A stretch of 64,000 nt of DNA from NCBI GenBank assembly GCA_965368585.1, contig CBDUNM010000001.1, positions 62,001 through 126,000 on the forward strand, read 5' to 3'. Below are positions 16,768-24,598 of the stretch, one piece after another. The stretch is from JARRQB01 sp965368585. Lineage in GTDB: Bacteria > Pseudomonadota > Gammaproteobacteria > Chromatiales > Chromatiaceae. Each line of letters begins with the position of its first letter. The first letter of the stretch is position 1. Under the pieces are notes generated by a model that saw only the letters and a list, made by a program, of their open reading frames with translations, was not told the origin of the DNA and searched no databases. A program made the translations under genes and the position numbers.

Positions 16768-17955
16768 ATGAGTAAGACACGTGAGGTGGTAGTACTGAGT
16801 GGCGTACGTACGGCGATCGGCGACTACGGCGGTTCACTCCAGACGTTTGGTGCGACCGACCTGGGCGCAATGATCGTTCGCGAGGCGATAGCCCGATCCA
16901 AGGTGGACCCCGAGCAGGTCAGTCACGGTGTGATCGGAAACGTCATCCACGGACTGGCCAAAGACATGTACGCCTCGCGCGTCTCCTGCGTCAACGGCGG
17001 CATGTCGCACGATTCCCAGGCGCTTACGGTAAACCGGCTCTGCGGTTCCGGTTTTCAGGCCATCGTGTCCGCGGCGCAAATGATCATGCTGGGTGACGCC
17101 GACGTGGCCCTAGGTGGCGGCACCGAATCCATGAGTCAAGCCGCTTACGTCATGCCGCAGGCGCGCTGGGGCGTGCGTATGGGCGATACGCAGGTCCTGG
17201 ACATGATGGTCGGGGCGCTGACCGATCCGTTCGAAACCATACACATGGGTATTACTGCGGAGAACGTGGCGACCAAGTGGGATCTGACGCGCGAGGTTCA
17301 GGACGAGTTCGCGGTCGAGAGTCATCGGCGTGCCGCTGCGGCGATTGCCGAGGGCCGGTTCAAAGATCAGATTATGCCGGTGGAAGTCAAATCCAGAAAG
17401 GGCACCACCGTGGTCGATACCGACGAACACGTGCGTAGCGACGCGACGATCGAAGGTATGGCGAAACTGCGCGCTGCGTTCAAGAAAGACGGCAGCGTGA
17501 CGGCGGGTAACGCCTCGGGCATCAACGACGGAGCGGCAGCGTTGGTCCTGGCCGATGCCGACTACGCGGCCGCGAAAGGCCTTGCGCCCATGGCGCGCCT
17601 GGTCTCCTACGGATTTGCGGGCGTCGATCCTGCGTACATGGGCGAAGGCCCGATTCCGGCGGTCAAGAAGGCCCTGGAGCGTGCCGGTCTCAGTGTCGAC
17701 GATATGGATGTGATCGAATCCAACGAGGCCTTTGCGGCGCAAGCACTTGCGGTCAGCAACGGCTTGTCATTCGACCCGGCCAAGACCAATCCCAACGGTG
17801 GTGCGGTCGCCTTGGGGCACCCGATTGGTGCAACGGGTGCGGTGCTTGCCGTCAAGGCTCTGTACGAACTGCAGCGTATCGGCGGCAAGTATGCGCTGGT
17901 CACCATGTGTATCGGTGGCGGGCAGGGGATTGCGGGAGTGTTTGAGCGGGTCTAG
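16768..17955 (+). CDS. Acetyl-CoA C-acetyltransferase (thiolase II)
   Basis: Thiolase that condenses two acetyl-CoA to acetoacetyl-CoA or runs the reverse cleavage; in bacteria it feeds polyhydroxybutyrate synthesis or fatty-acid/amino-acid breakdown. The 395 residues contain the acyl-accepting cysteine C92 in NRLCGSGFQAI, the GHPIGATGA motif with H351, and the acid/base C381 in MCIGGGQG. The ATG at 16768 follows GAGGCGG; an upstream in-frame start is disregarded. No PHB genes adjoin it, and it is bounded by a pseudogene and a strong 3' hairpin, so it is probably transcribed alone. PhaA/BktB/AtoB cannot be separated from sequence alone. Confidence 0.94.
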   Translation: MSKTREVVVLSGVRTAIGDYGGSLQTFGATDLGAMIVREAIARSKVDPEQVSHGVIGNVIHGLAKDMYASRVSCVNGGMSHDSQALTVNRLCGSGFQAIVSAAQMIMLGDADVALGGGTESMSQAAYVMPQARWGVRMGDTQVLDMMVGALTDPFETIHMGITAENVATKWDLTREVQDEFAVESHRRAAAAIAEGRFKDQIMPVEVKSRKGTTVVDTDEHVRSDATIEGMAKLRAAFKKDGSVTAGNASGINDGAAALVLADADYAAAKGLAPMARLVSYGFAGVDPAYMGEGPIPAVKKALERAGLSVDDMDVIESNEAFAAQALAVSNGLSFDPAKTNPNGGAVALGHPIGATGAVLAVKALYELQRIGGKYALVTMCIGGGQGIAGVFERV

Positions 17956-17963
17956 TTTGATGA

Positions 17964-17991
17964 ACCGGCGATCGCGGTCGCGATCGCCGGT
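17964..17991 (+). terminator. Perfect hairpin after the thiolase gene
   Basis: A 28-nt perfect hairpin, ACCGGCGATCGC pairing with GCGATCGCCGGT around GGTC, starting 9 bp after the thiolase stop. The 12-bp GC-rich stem is followed only by CTAGTGGTTT, not a full T tract. Most likely the thiolase transcription terminator or a 3' stabilising stem. Confidence 0.7.
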
Positions 17992-18072
17992 CTAGTGGTT
18001 TGCCTGAGTACTGCGATGGGTTGCGCTATAGATGATGGATGGGGGTATACGAACGCGCAGCCCGGTGGGTGG

Positions 18073-18699
18073 CTAGCTCGCCTTCTTCGATACGTTTCTG
18101 CCGAGTCCGACCAGACCGAGCAGCGCCGAACCGAAAAGCCAAACGGCCCCTGGAATGGGGATCACTGCGGGACCGATCGGTTGTTCCGGGGCTGATCCGG
18201 GCGTGCCGATTGAAAGCTTGTAAGAAAAGGGCCCGTCTCCACCGCTGAGAAAGCCTCCCACCGCAATCGTGTAAGCGCCTTCCGGAAACAGCGTACTGTA
18301 TAGCGCCGGGTCACCGAAAGGCCCGTCCGCCATGATCTGGTCATCCGCGAATTTGAATACGGTCATGCCGCCGAAATCCTTCAGGTGCATGAATTCCGAC
18401 TCTTCAGCCGTGGTGGTGCCGGCGTAGACGGTAAATACCGTATCGAGCCCCGGCTCGCTCCGAAGCGCCCAGATGTCCAGCGTGGCGCCGCCGGCGCCGA
18501 CATCGAACGACCAGAAATCGGTCCCTGTCGCATCGTCGTCGGCCCAGCCGGTGCCGCTTACCGAGCCCGATACCGCGTCGAAGGGCAAGCTGAGTGCACC
18601 TTCATAGGTGATGCTTGCCGCACTTGCTGTAGACAGGTTCCCTATCGTTCCGCCCAATACCAAAGCAATTGCACAAACGGTATTTGTCTCGCATTTCAT
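18073..18699 (-). CDS. Secreted VPLPA/PEP-CTERM-type protein
   Basis: 208-residue exported protein. Signal peptide about 1-28 (ends STASAA). The body has a bacterial pre-peptidase-like beta-sandwich flavour (DFWSFDVGAGGATLDIW, LDTVFTVYAG, GAYTIAVGG), resembling the domains that recur in PEP-CTERM proteins. The C-terminus is a sorting signal: IPIPGAVWLFGSALLGLVG followed by GRNVSKK, a VPLPA-CTERM variant recognised by exosortases. It should therefore be processed at the membrane and displayed or released. ATG at 18699 has GGAGA upstream; a longer frame to 18747 is less likely. Monocistronic; no exosortase is in the window. Confidence 0.85.
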   Translation of the reverse strand: MKCETNTVCAIALVLGGTIGNLSTASAASITYEGALSLPFDAVSGSVSGTGWADDDATGTDFWSFDVGAGGATLDIWALRSEPGLDTVFTVYAGTTTAEESEFMHLKDFGGMTVFKFADDQIMADGPFGDPALYSTLFPEGAYTIAVGGFLSGGDGPFSYKLSIGTPGSAPEQPIGPAVIPIPGAVWLFGSALLGLVGLGRNVSKKAS

Positions 18700-19675
18700 C
18701 CTGGTTCTCCGAAAATTTATAATTAGTCTTACGCAGCATCGTTCCATGATCGCCGCTACTCGCGCGGTGGTGCGCCCACGACCCCAGAAGGGCCTATTAC
18801 CGCATCAACATCCTGCGCCGACCCGGTTCCCTCGAGTCAGGCTGTTTCGTACGCCCTACCCGCCGGCCGGGTTCGATTGGCGTTTGCCAACCCGTCGCGT
18901 TTTACATCATCGCAGACCACGAACTCGGCGTCTGTAACCGTGTCAATGCCAACTCTGCCTGTTCTGACAAGGCCACGCTTTCCGGCGTCGAACGCCGCGT
19001 GCGTGACGGACTTCGACGCATCTACGCACATCATCGTCCAAGCATCTTGGATTGTCCGCACACATATCGCAAATTTGTGAGAGATTTAACACTTAACCGT
19101 GTGATGCCGTCTTTAGAAACCAGCGCTGAGTGCTTTACGGCTGCGTCGGCTGCCCCCGGGATGCCCGGCTAACCGCTCGAAGCCACGCGTGATTCGACTT
19201 TCCGCGGTGGTTGTCTGGCCGATCACACCGTAAGCGACGCCGAATGCGGCGAGGGCATTGCCTCCTGATGCGAGAATGTTCATTGCGCGACAGCGCCGCT
19301 TCGCGGCGAAAACTTGGGCTCCTCCCATGAATCGCATCGATCGAATTCTTTCCTCGTTAGCGCGACCGACGTTTACAACGCGCCGACGAATATTGTTGGT
19401 TATTGCGTATGATGAGCCATTACCCGCTTCTTCAGCGGTTCGGTTTCAGCATTGTTGGCGCGTATAATTCGGCTGATCTACGTTGCCATTCGCGAGCTAT
19501 CCGGTCGAGAAAAGATAACCATAGCGACCGAGAATCCAATACTTATCATAGGCGTAGGTTAGAAATACGGTTTCTGCGCTACGCTCGCTTCGCCAATCGC
19601 TTGGTACGTCGAATAGCGCAGGAGTAAAGCGTTGGAGCGCGAGCGGCATCTTATTGAACGCCCTAGGTTTTTAGA
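18700..19675. other. Near 1-kb stretch with no supported gene
   Basis: Several short open frames occur on both strands, but none has a convincing start, family motif or conserved pattern. A TATAAT hexamer near 19463 lies about 210 bp upstream of the DUF3581 gene without a clear -35 partner at the right spacing. The first part must contain the promoter of the VPLPA-CTERM gene. Decayed coding DNA is possible. Confidence 0.5.
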
Positions 19676-20392
19676 ATGACCCTTGATGATTACTATTCCG
19701 CAGACGGAAAAAAGATCCGGATAACGCCCGAGCAGGCGAGTCGTTTTGCAAAAGAGGTGGCGGGTGATTTCAATCCGATACACGATCCCGACGCAAAACG
19801 ATTTTGCGTCCCGGGAGATTTGCTGTTCGCCTTGGTGCTGGAAAAGTGCGGTCTCAATCGCCGGATGCGTTTTTCTTTCACGGGCATGGTGGGCTCCGGC
19901 GTCGCGCTGGTGATTCCGGAATTGCCCGGCGCACAATTTGCGGTCTGTGACGAAACCGACAAGCCTTATCTGCAGGTGGATCGTTCCGGCCCCGCGTCCG
20001 TTGATCGATCGCTAATCGCAGCTTTCACGCAGAGTTATGTGGCTTTTTCCGGTCAAAACTTTCCGCATATCCTGGTTCCCCTGATGGCCGAGCATCGTGT
20101 CATGATCAATACCGAGCGACCTCTGGTGGTGTACGAAAGCATGGCCTTGGATCTCCAGCGCCTGGACCTGGTAAGTCCCGTTCTGGAACTTGCCGAAACG
20201 CGACTGGATGTCCGCGGTAAGCGTGGTAAAGCGCATCTGACCTTTTACGTCAAAAACGCCGGAGAAGTTGTCGGAATGGGCCGGAAGAAACTCGTCTTGA
20301 GTGGGTTGCGCGCATTCGATGAAGCGAAATTAAACCGTTTGGTCGAACGTTTCGACGCGCGGCGCACGGAATACCTGGCGTTGCGCGGTTAA
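19676..20392 (+). CDS. DUF3581-family protein
   Basis: 238-residue cytoplasmic protein of a gammaproteobacterial family of unknown function. The recognisable core is EQASRFAKEVAGDFNPIHD followed by KRFCVPGDLLFALVL, the most conserved block of the family; the FNPIH/PGDLLFALV pattern resembles MaoC-like hotdog dehydratases, so an acyl-thioester-related role is possible but unproven. No signal peptide or membrane helix. ATG at 19676 gives the expected length although no good Shine-Dalgarno is seen. It converges on the cyclic-nucleotide-binding gene and appears to be single. Confidence 0.85.
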   Translation: MTLDDYYSADGKKIRITPEQASRFAKEVAGDFNPIHDPDAKRFCVPGDLLFALVLEKCGLNRRMRFSFTGMVGSGVALVIPELPGAQFAVCDETDKPYLQVDRSGPASVDRSLIAAFTQSYVAFSGQNFPHILVPLMAEHRVMINTERPLVVYESMALDLQRLDLVSPVLELAETRLDVRGKRGKAHLTFYVKNAGEVVGMGRKKLVLSGLRAFDEAKLNRLVERFDARRTEYLALRG

Positions 20393-20462
20393 GCACCCTG
20401 GCACCGACTTGAATATCTGCGGCCCGGGGAGTTCGGCCCGAGGAGCTTCCACCATACGCGGG

Positions 20463-20975
20463 TTATGTTTGCCTTGCGTGCCGATCGGCCACGAACTCCG
20501 GCAACTCGCGGCGTGCTTCCGGACTGACTCGCCACAGGAACATGCGCTCATCTGATTCGCGGAGCCGGCGGCTGACCTCCCGCCCGAAGTTCATTTGCAG
20601 GAGGGCGAATTGCTCGAGATCGTGTTGGTAGAGGTCCAGTAGCGCCGCGGAATCGATCCTGAACACCAGGGTGTCTTCGCGGGCGACCACCGACGCGCTC
20701 CTGGGATGCATATCCATTAGGGCCATCTCACCGAAACAGTCACCGGCTTTGAGATGCCCGAGCAGATACTGGCGACCTTCCCACCGCTTCAGTATCGCCA
20801 CCTTGCCGGTTTCGATGACATAGAGAGATTCCGCCGGGTCGCCCTCGTGAAAAAAAGCCTCGTCAGTCGCGCATCTGAGTTCGACCGCTTTCTGCAGCAG
20901 AAACTCCAGCGTGTCTTCGGATAAGGCGCCGAAAATCGCGATTTGCTGGAGCAGTTGTCTCCTGATATGGGGCAT
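20463..20975 (-). CDS. Cyclic-nucleotide-binding domain protein without DNA-binding domain
   Basis: 170 residues made essentially of one CAP_ED/cNMP-binding domain (about 10-125). Visible pieces: IFGALSEDTLEFLL, FFHEGDPAESLYVIETGKVAI, and the phosphate-binding cassette GDCFGEMALMDMHPRSASVVA, where GEMAL...RSASV keeps the Glu and Arg that contact cyclic nucleotide. The C-terminal 45 residues are helical and carry no helix-turn-helix, so it is not a Crp/Fnr regulator but a sensor or regulatory subunit. ATG 20975 is preferred to a TTG three codons earlier. It is divergent from the TIR-like membrane gene across a 310-bp gap. Confidence 0.85.
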   Translation of the reverse strand: MPHIRRQLLQQIAIFGALSEDTLEFLLQKAVELRCATDEAFFHEGDPAESLYVIETGKVAILKRWEGRQYLLGHLKAGDCFGEMALMDMHPRSASVVAREDTLVFRIDSAALLDLYQHDLEQFALLQMNFGREVSRRLRESDERMFLWRVSPEARRELPEFVADRHARQT

Positions 20976-21285
20976 CTTTTGCAATTCTGTAAGCCGCGGG
21001 TATTCCCGTTAGTTTGGCACAACGGCGCCGCGCACGAATGGAATCGGCTTTTAAGTACCCGCGTTGCTCCGGTTCCGAGTTCGGTCGGCGTGCGCCTTGC
21101 CGACCGGGACGGTTGCCGCAGTTTCGTGAATATTTCGCTAACAAGCGTTCGCGGTTTCCTTAGTATCCGCCTAAATGCACTCGGTTCCTTGGGCGCCTCA
21201 GCCCGGCCGCGCAACGCGACTAAGTAACGGGGCGGGGCGGGAGGTGCGAGCCCGGTAACGACAACCCGGACGAGTATGTGACGGT

Positions 21286-23031
21286 ATGCACAATTCCTCG
21301 ATCATATTCCGCGCTAAAACCGCAATCGGGCATACGGTCCTGGCGCTGCTGCTGACCATTATCGGCCATTGGATCTTGCGTGAATGGGTTGATCGTCTGG
21401 CGGACTGGATCTCAGAGCGCATCGATCCTCTGGTCGCGCGTTTGGTGACCCTGGCAATGATTTTGCTGGTGTCAAGCGCGTTGCTTGCGCTATACAAGGT
21501 TTGGCGCCGTCGTGCGCGGAATGCCGCGGCCGGCGGTGATCGCTGCCGTCAGGCGAGCAATTTGGAATCGGTCGAGTACGTCGGTTGGGCACTCATAGGC
21601 GTACTCGTTGCTCAAGCGATGTCGGTTGGATTCCTTGAACATTTCGCCAGTCTGTTCGGACCGGCAGTGGCGGCCCGGTATCCGGTGATAGCAGGTGTCG
21701 GCGGAATATCCCTCGTCGGTGCAACGATCGCAGCGTTGTTTTTGCAAGCGGATTGGCGGCGTTCGGCGCCCGCCGATGCCGGTTGGCATCGAGACCCGAT
21801 GATCCTACGCATGAACCAGTTGTATCTGTGGTACATCCAGGTGCTGGTCGTTGCCTTGCTGCTGGCCTTTTTCGTCAGCTTCGTGCGTCGATCACTGGAG
21901 GCCTGGGACGTCTTTTACCCATGGTCGGCGGTGGTATCGGGACTGGCCGTCTTGCTGGTGCCGGCCGAGGCCTTGTTCTACCGGCGCCAACAAAACAAGT
22001 CGCTCACCGACCTGAGAAATGAAGCGGTGCAAACGCTGGCGCTGGTTGCGGCGGTCTGTGCGGGTGGTTTGATCTTCCTGTTGACGAACTATCAGGGCTT
22101 CCTCGCTACGTCGGAGGTCTTTCAACGTCTGTCTTTCGCTAGCCGCGTCGCCTTTTTCGCCATGCCGGCATTGTTTTGCGGATTTGTGCTGCTAGGGATG
22201 GCCCGGTTCATTCACGCTGGATCGAACGTGCGCGTATTCGTCTCATTCCATCACTCCCGAGAGGCAGCCGCGGCTGAAATAGAGCAAAGGTTCGCCGAAC
22301 AGGGCATGAGTGTGAGCCGAATTCCATTTCGCGGCGATTACCATCACGATACCTTGATACGTTCGATTCAGGAGGAAATCAGACGTTGTGACGTGATGGT
22401 ATGCCTACCCGGGCAAAAGCCGTCGTTTGTCGAAAACGAAGTGCTGGTGGCGTCGACGCTGCGGAAGTTTATCGTGTTTCTCGTCGGCGAAGTCGAGCCA
22501 CGGCTACCCAACACAGCCTATTATGGTTATCCGGTCTTCAAATTGGGCCAGGTAGATGCGGAAGAATATCGTCCGGTGAGCGAACTGATCCTTTTGGTGG
22601 CGGGTAACTGGAGGGCCTCGCTGCGGTACTTTTTGGATAGTTGGTCGCGTGTGTTCAAGGACAGCAAAACACTCGTCTTGTTGGCCGCTGCCTACTTCTT
22701 TGGTACCTATCTAGTTGGTGTCGTCATCGCATCGCTTCCCGGCGCCACAAGCAGCGCCTGGAACTTCGTCAGCCATTTCCATCGTGAGTACGTGAGCCTG
22801 CTCGGCGATTGGTTGGTTATCTGGGTCTGGTTGAATATGTTTCTGCTCGGTTGCGCGTTTGCTCTGCTCAATCTGATCTTTACCCGCCGCGTACTGCGTC
22901 AGGAGACCCTGACCGGTCACCTCACCCATCAAGTGCTCAGCGACCGCCTGGGCGATGGCAAGAAAACCAAGGTGTTGCTCGATTCGCTGTGGCAACGCCC
23001 GCCGCTGGCCGAACACGAAGCGGCTGGTTGA
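21286..23031 (+). CDS. Polytopic membrane protein with embedded TIR-like domain
   Basis: 581 residues; no named family recognised. About eight membrane helices (roughly 14-32, 51-70, 97-116, 132-153, 177-200, 210-232, 246-267, 284-305) precede a soluble domain at 314-400, and two more helices follow (460-482, 504-531). The soluble part starts VRVFVSFHHSREAAAAEIEQ, continues with RSIQEEIRRCDVMVCLPG and PSFVENEVLVAS, and ends FIVFLVGE: the strand-helix rhythm of TIR/TIR-like domains. E385 sits where the NADase catalytic Glu occurs, with F381 in place of the usual Trp. Whether it hydrolyses NAD is unknown. It could serve in defence, stress or signalling; placement of a TIR domain between membrane helices is unusual. 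ATG at 21286 is the first good start; a 240-bp gap separates it from the next gene. Confidence 0.72.
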   Translation: MHNSSIIFRAKTAIGHTVLALLLTIIGHWILREWVDRLADWISERIDPLVARLVTLAMILLVSSALLALYKVWRRRARNAAAGGDRCRQASNLESVEYVGWALIGVLVAQAMSVGFLEHFASLFGPAVAARYPVIAGVGGISLVGATIAALFLQADWRRSAPADAGWHRDPMILRMNQLYLWYIQVLVVALLLAFFVSFVRRSLEAWDVFYPWSAVVSGLAVLLVPAEALFYRRQQNKSLTDLRNEAVQTLALVAAVCAGGLIFLLTNYQGFLATSEVFQRLSFASRVAFFAMPALFCGFVLLGMARFIHAGSNVRVFVSFHHSREAAAAEIEQRFAEQGMSVSRIPFRGDYHHDTLIRSIQEEIRRCDVMVCLPGQKPSFVENEVLVASTLRKFIVFLVGEVEPRLPNTAYYGYPVFKLGQVDAEEYRPVSELILLVAGNWRASLRYFLDSWSRVFKDSKTLVLLAAAYFFGTYLVGVVIASLPGATSSAWNFVSHFHREYVSLLGDWLVIWVWLNMFLLGCAFALLNLIFTRRVLRQETLTGHLTHQVLSDRLGDGKKTKVLLDSLWQRPPLAEHEAAG

Positions 23032-23272
23032 GGGAGGGCGAACTTGCGCGAGGCGCGCAAGGGAACGGCGCTAGGAGGCATTACCGCAGACCAGGCGTTG
23101 GGGTAGTTTTGGACCCAATCTAGATCGGTGAGACCGCGGTCCGTTGACGCTGTGCACCGTCGGTAATATCGATGGATGTCAACGTCGTGGTGCGGGCTGG
23201 GAAGTAAGATATTCATTAGGGGTAGGTTGATCGTAGTGGGCGCTAGGGTAAACCCGTGGAGGTGGGTGAATT

Positions 23273-23710
23273 ATGACTACTTGGGTCGTTGTAGCGAGCG
23301 CTGCGCGCGCCCGCGTCTTTGAACTGGCCGACCGTCGCGCCAAGGCTGCGGAAGTAGCTGATCTGATCAATCCGGAAGACCGATTGCCGGAGCGCGATTT
23401 GAAGAGCGATAAACCGGGGCGATCCTTCGATTCATTCGGGGGGCATAGGCATGCCTTAGGTAAATCGACGGCACCGCATGAACAGGAGGCGCGCCGTTTT
23501 GCCAAAAAGACCGTCGAATTCGTGCAGGAGGGTTTGCGCCAAAAACGCTTCAATAGGGCCTGCGTGGTTGCCGAACCGCATTTTCTCGGCCTCTTGCGGC
23601 AACATATGGGCTCGGCGTTGTCCCGCGTCGTTGTCGAAGAGGTTGATAAGGACTTGACGCGTTTGGACTTTGAATCGGTGCGAGGAAATTTGACAAGCTT
23701 GAACATGTGA
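23273..23710 (+). CDS. Host-attachment (baeRF-like) family protein
   Basis: 145-residue soluble protein of the family annotated as required for attachment to host cells, which belongs to the bacterial release-factor-like (baeRF) superfamily. Signatures are TTWVVVASAARARVFEL at the N-terminus, the polar segment with GRSFDS and APHEQEARRFAKK in the middle, and VVAEPHFLGLLR...ALSRVV followed by EVDKDLTRLD near the end. The family name comes from plant-associated bacteria; its biochemical role is unproven, with ribosome- or stress-linked functions proposed from fold similarity to eRF1 domain 2. A GGAGG motif precedes ATG 23273. It is the second plus-strand gene after the TIR-like membrane protein. 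Confidence 0.88.
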   Translation: MTTWVVVASAARARVFELADRRAKAAEVADLINPEDRLPERDLKSDKPGRSFDSFGGHRHALGKSTAPHEQEARRFAKKTVEFVQEGLRQKRFNRACVVAEPHFLGLLRQHMGSALSRVVVEEVDKDLTRLDFESVRGNLTSLNM

Positions 23711-23797
23711 CTCGGGACACCAGTGTCCTGATGTTACCTGCCCGCTCACCCGGTTTAGGTTTCGCGCCGGAGCGGGGGGCATTGTATTGTTATAAAG

Positions 23798-23952
23798 GGA
23801 ATCACTGACAAAGCCTCACGTTTCCAGTGCCTCCTGCCGGGTAAAGCGTTCAGTGACACGCCGTGAATACATACCTGTAGGCTCGGCTGCTGCTTGCCTG
23901 CAGCAAATGGTCACTTAAACCTTTACCCGACATGCGGCTTTACTAACGCATT
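23798..23952 (+). repeat. 155-bp palindromic intergenic repeat, copy B
   Basis: Second copy of the element at 7563-7719, in the opposite orientation. Reading this strand: GGAATCACTGACAAAGCC opens it; arm 23839-23857 (GGGTAAAGCGTTCAGTGAC) pairs with 23910-23928, matching 16 of 19 positions; AAAGCC at 23810 and GGCTTT at 23936 form outer arms. The central block holds CGCCGTGAATACATACCTGT. It lies 87 bp after the host-attachment gene and carries no coding frame. The two copies agree along the whole length apart from scattered substitutions and small indels, best in the arms and the CCTCCTGCCGGGTAAAGC block. Confidence 0.78.
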
Positions 23953-24598
23953 TATTAACATCACCGCACGCGAGAAAAGAAAGGGCCACGACTTAACTCA
24001 ATTCGCGGTAGGCAATTGCGTGCAAGCGTTGCGGACGACAAGGCGTGACGATGACCGCGGTAGGTACAGCGCTCAGTTCGGTAAACCAGATGACCACCGG
24101 TCATTGCCTTTTCTGCTCGGCCCGAACGGTTTGATCGACCGGGCGGTGTTGCCAGAATCCATTGCTGCTCATGGTGTGCTGCCGCGGAAAGCACGTTCTT
24201 GATCGCGCAGCCCGCACTCGCGTGTCAGGCCGAAGAAACGCGTTTGTTGCACGGTCATGCCTGGGGCGAGTGCGTGAGTTGAATGGATATCGCCCAGCAA
24301 TACATAGCTTTCTCTCAAAGCGGGTGATAGGCCAGGTCGTGCCGTTGCAGGTAGCGATAGATAGCGCAGCTGATCCAATCGATGATAGGGCGCAGTTTTA
24401 CCCTGAGGGGTTCAAGTATTGCATTGCCTGATGCCGTCTGACTTGCAGTGCGCTCAAGGGACTGACGGATGCGTTTGGTAGCGATAAGGACATGAGTCCT
24501 CCGATGGCCCCGCTTCGATGGGTGCGATGGTTGACGTATTCAGTGCGACAAAAATCAAGTAAAATTATCTCGTATTTCTATACATAAAAAAACGTGAT
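23953..24598. other. Intergenic stretch without a recognisable gene
   Basis: About 650 bp between repeat copy B and the LysR-family gene. Small open frames on both strands have no identifiable family. The last 50 bp (about 24549-24598) are strikingly AT-rich compared with the surroundings and must include the promoter of the downstream regulator. Confidence 0.5.
24549..24598 (+). promoter_or_regulatory. AT-rich leader of the CysB-like regulator gene
   Basis: A 50-bp AT-rich patch (CAAAAATCAAGTAAAATTAT, then TATTTCTATACATAAAAAAA) immediately before the ATG of the LysR-type gene. Probable promoter and autoregulatory site, as LysR-type regulators often bind near their own start. No clear Shine-Dalgarno is present. 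Exact -35/-10 boxes cannot be assigned with confidence. Confidence 0.4.

Noticed and set aside
18862..18890. GGTTCGATT sequence resembling a tRNA T-loop
   Set aside because: No pairing T-stem and no acceptor, D or anticodon arms upstream; coincidence.
18837..19337. Possible decayed genes on the minus strand in the 1-kb gene-poor region
   Set aside because: Short frames read as plausible peptides, but I could not match any to a family or follow them through a frameshift.
20463..23031. CBASS or Thoeris-like defence operon
   Set aside because: TIR-like and cNMP-binding proteins are present, but no cyclase/SLOG/nuclease partner and no operon structure; only a weaker module hypothesis is kept.
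24169..24378. 69-codon minus-strand open frame with ordinary amino-acid composition
   Set aside because: Could be a gene remnant, but no family match, no good start and no conserved neighbour; left unannotated.
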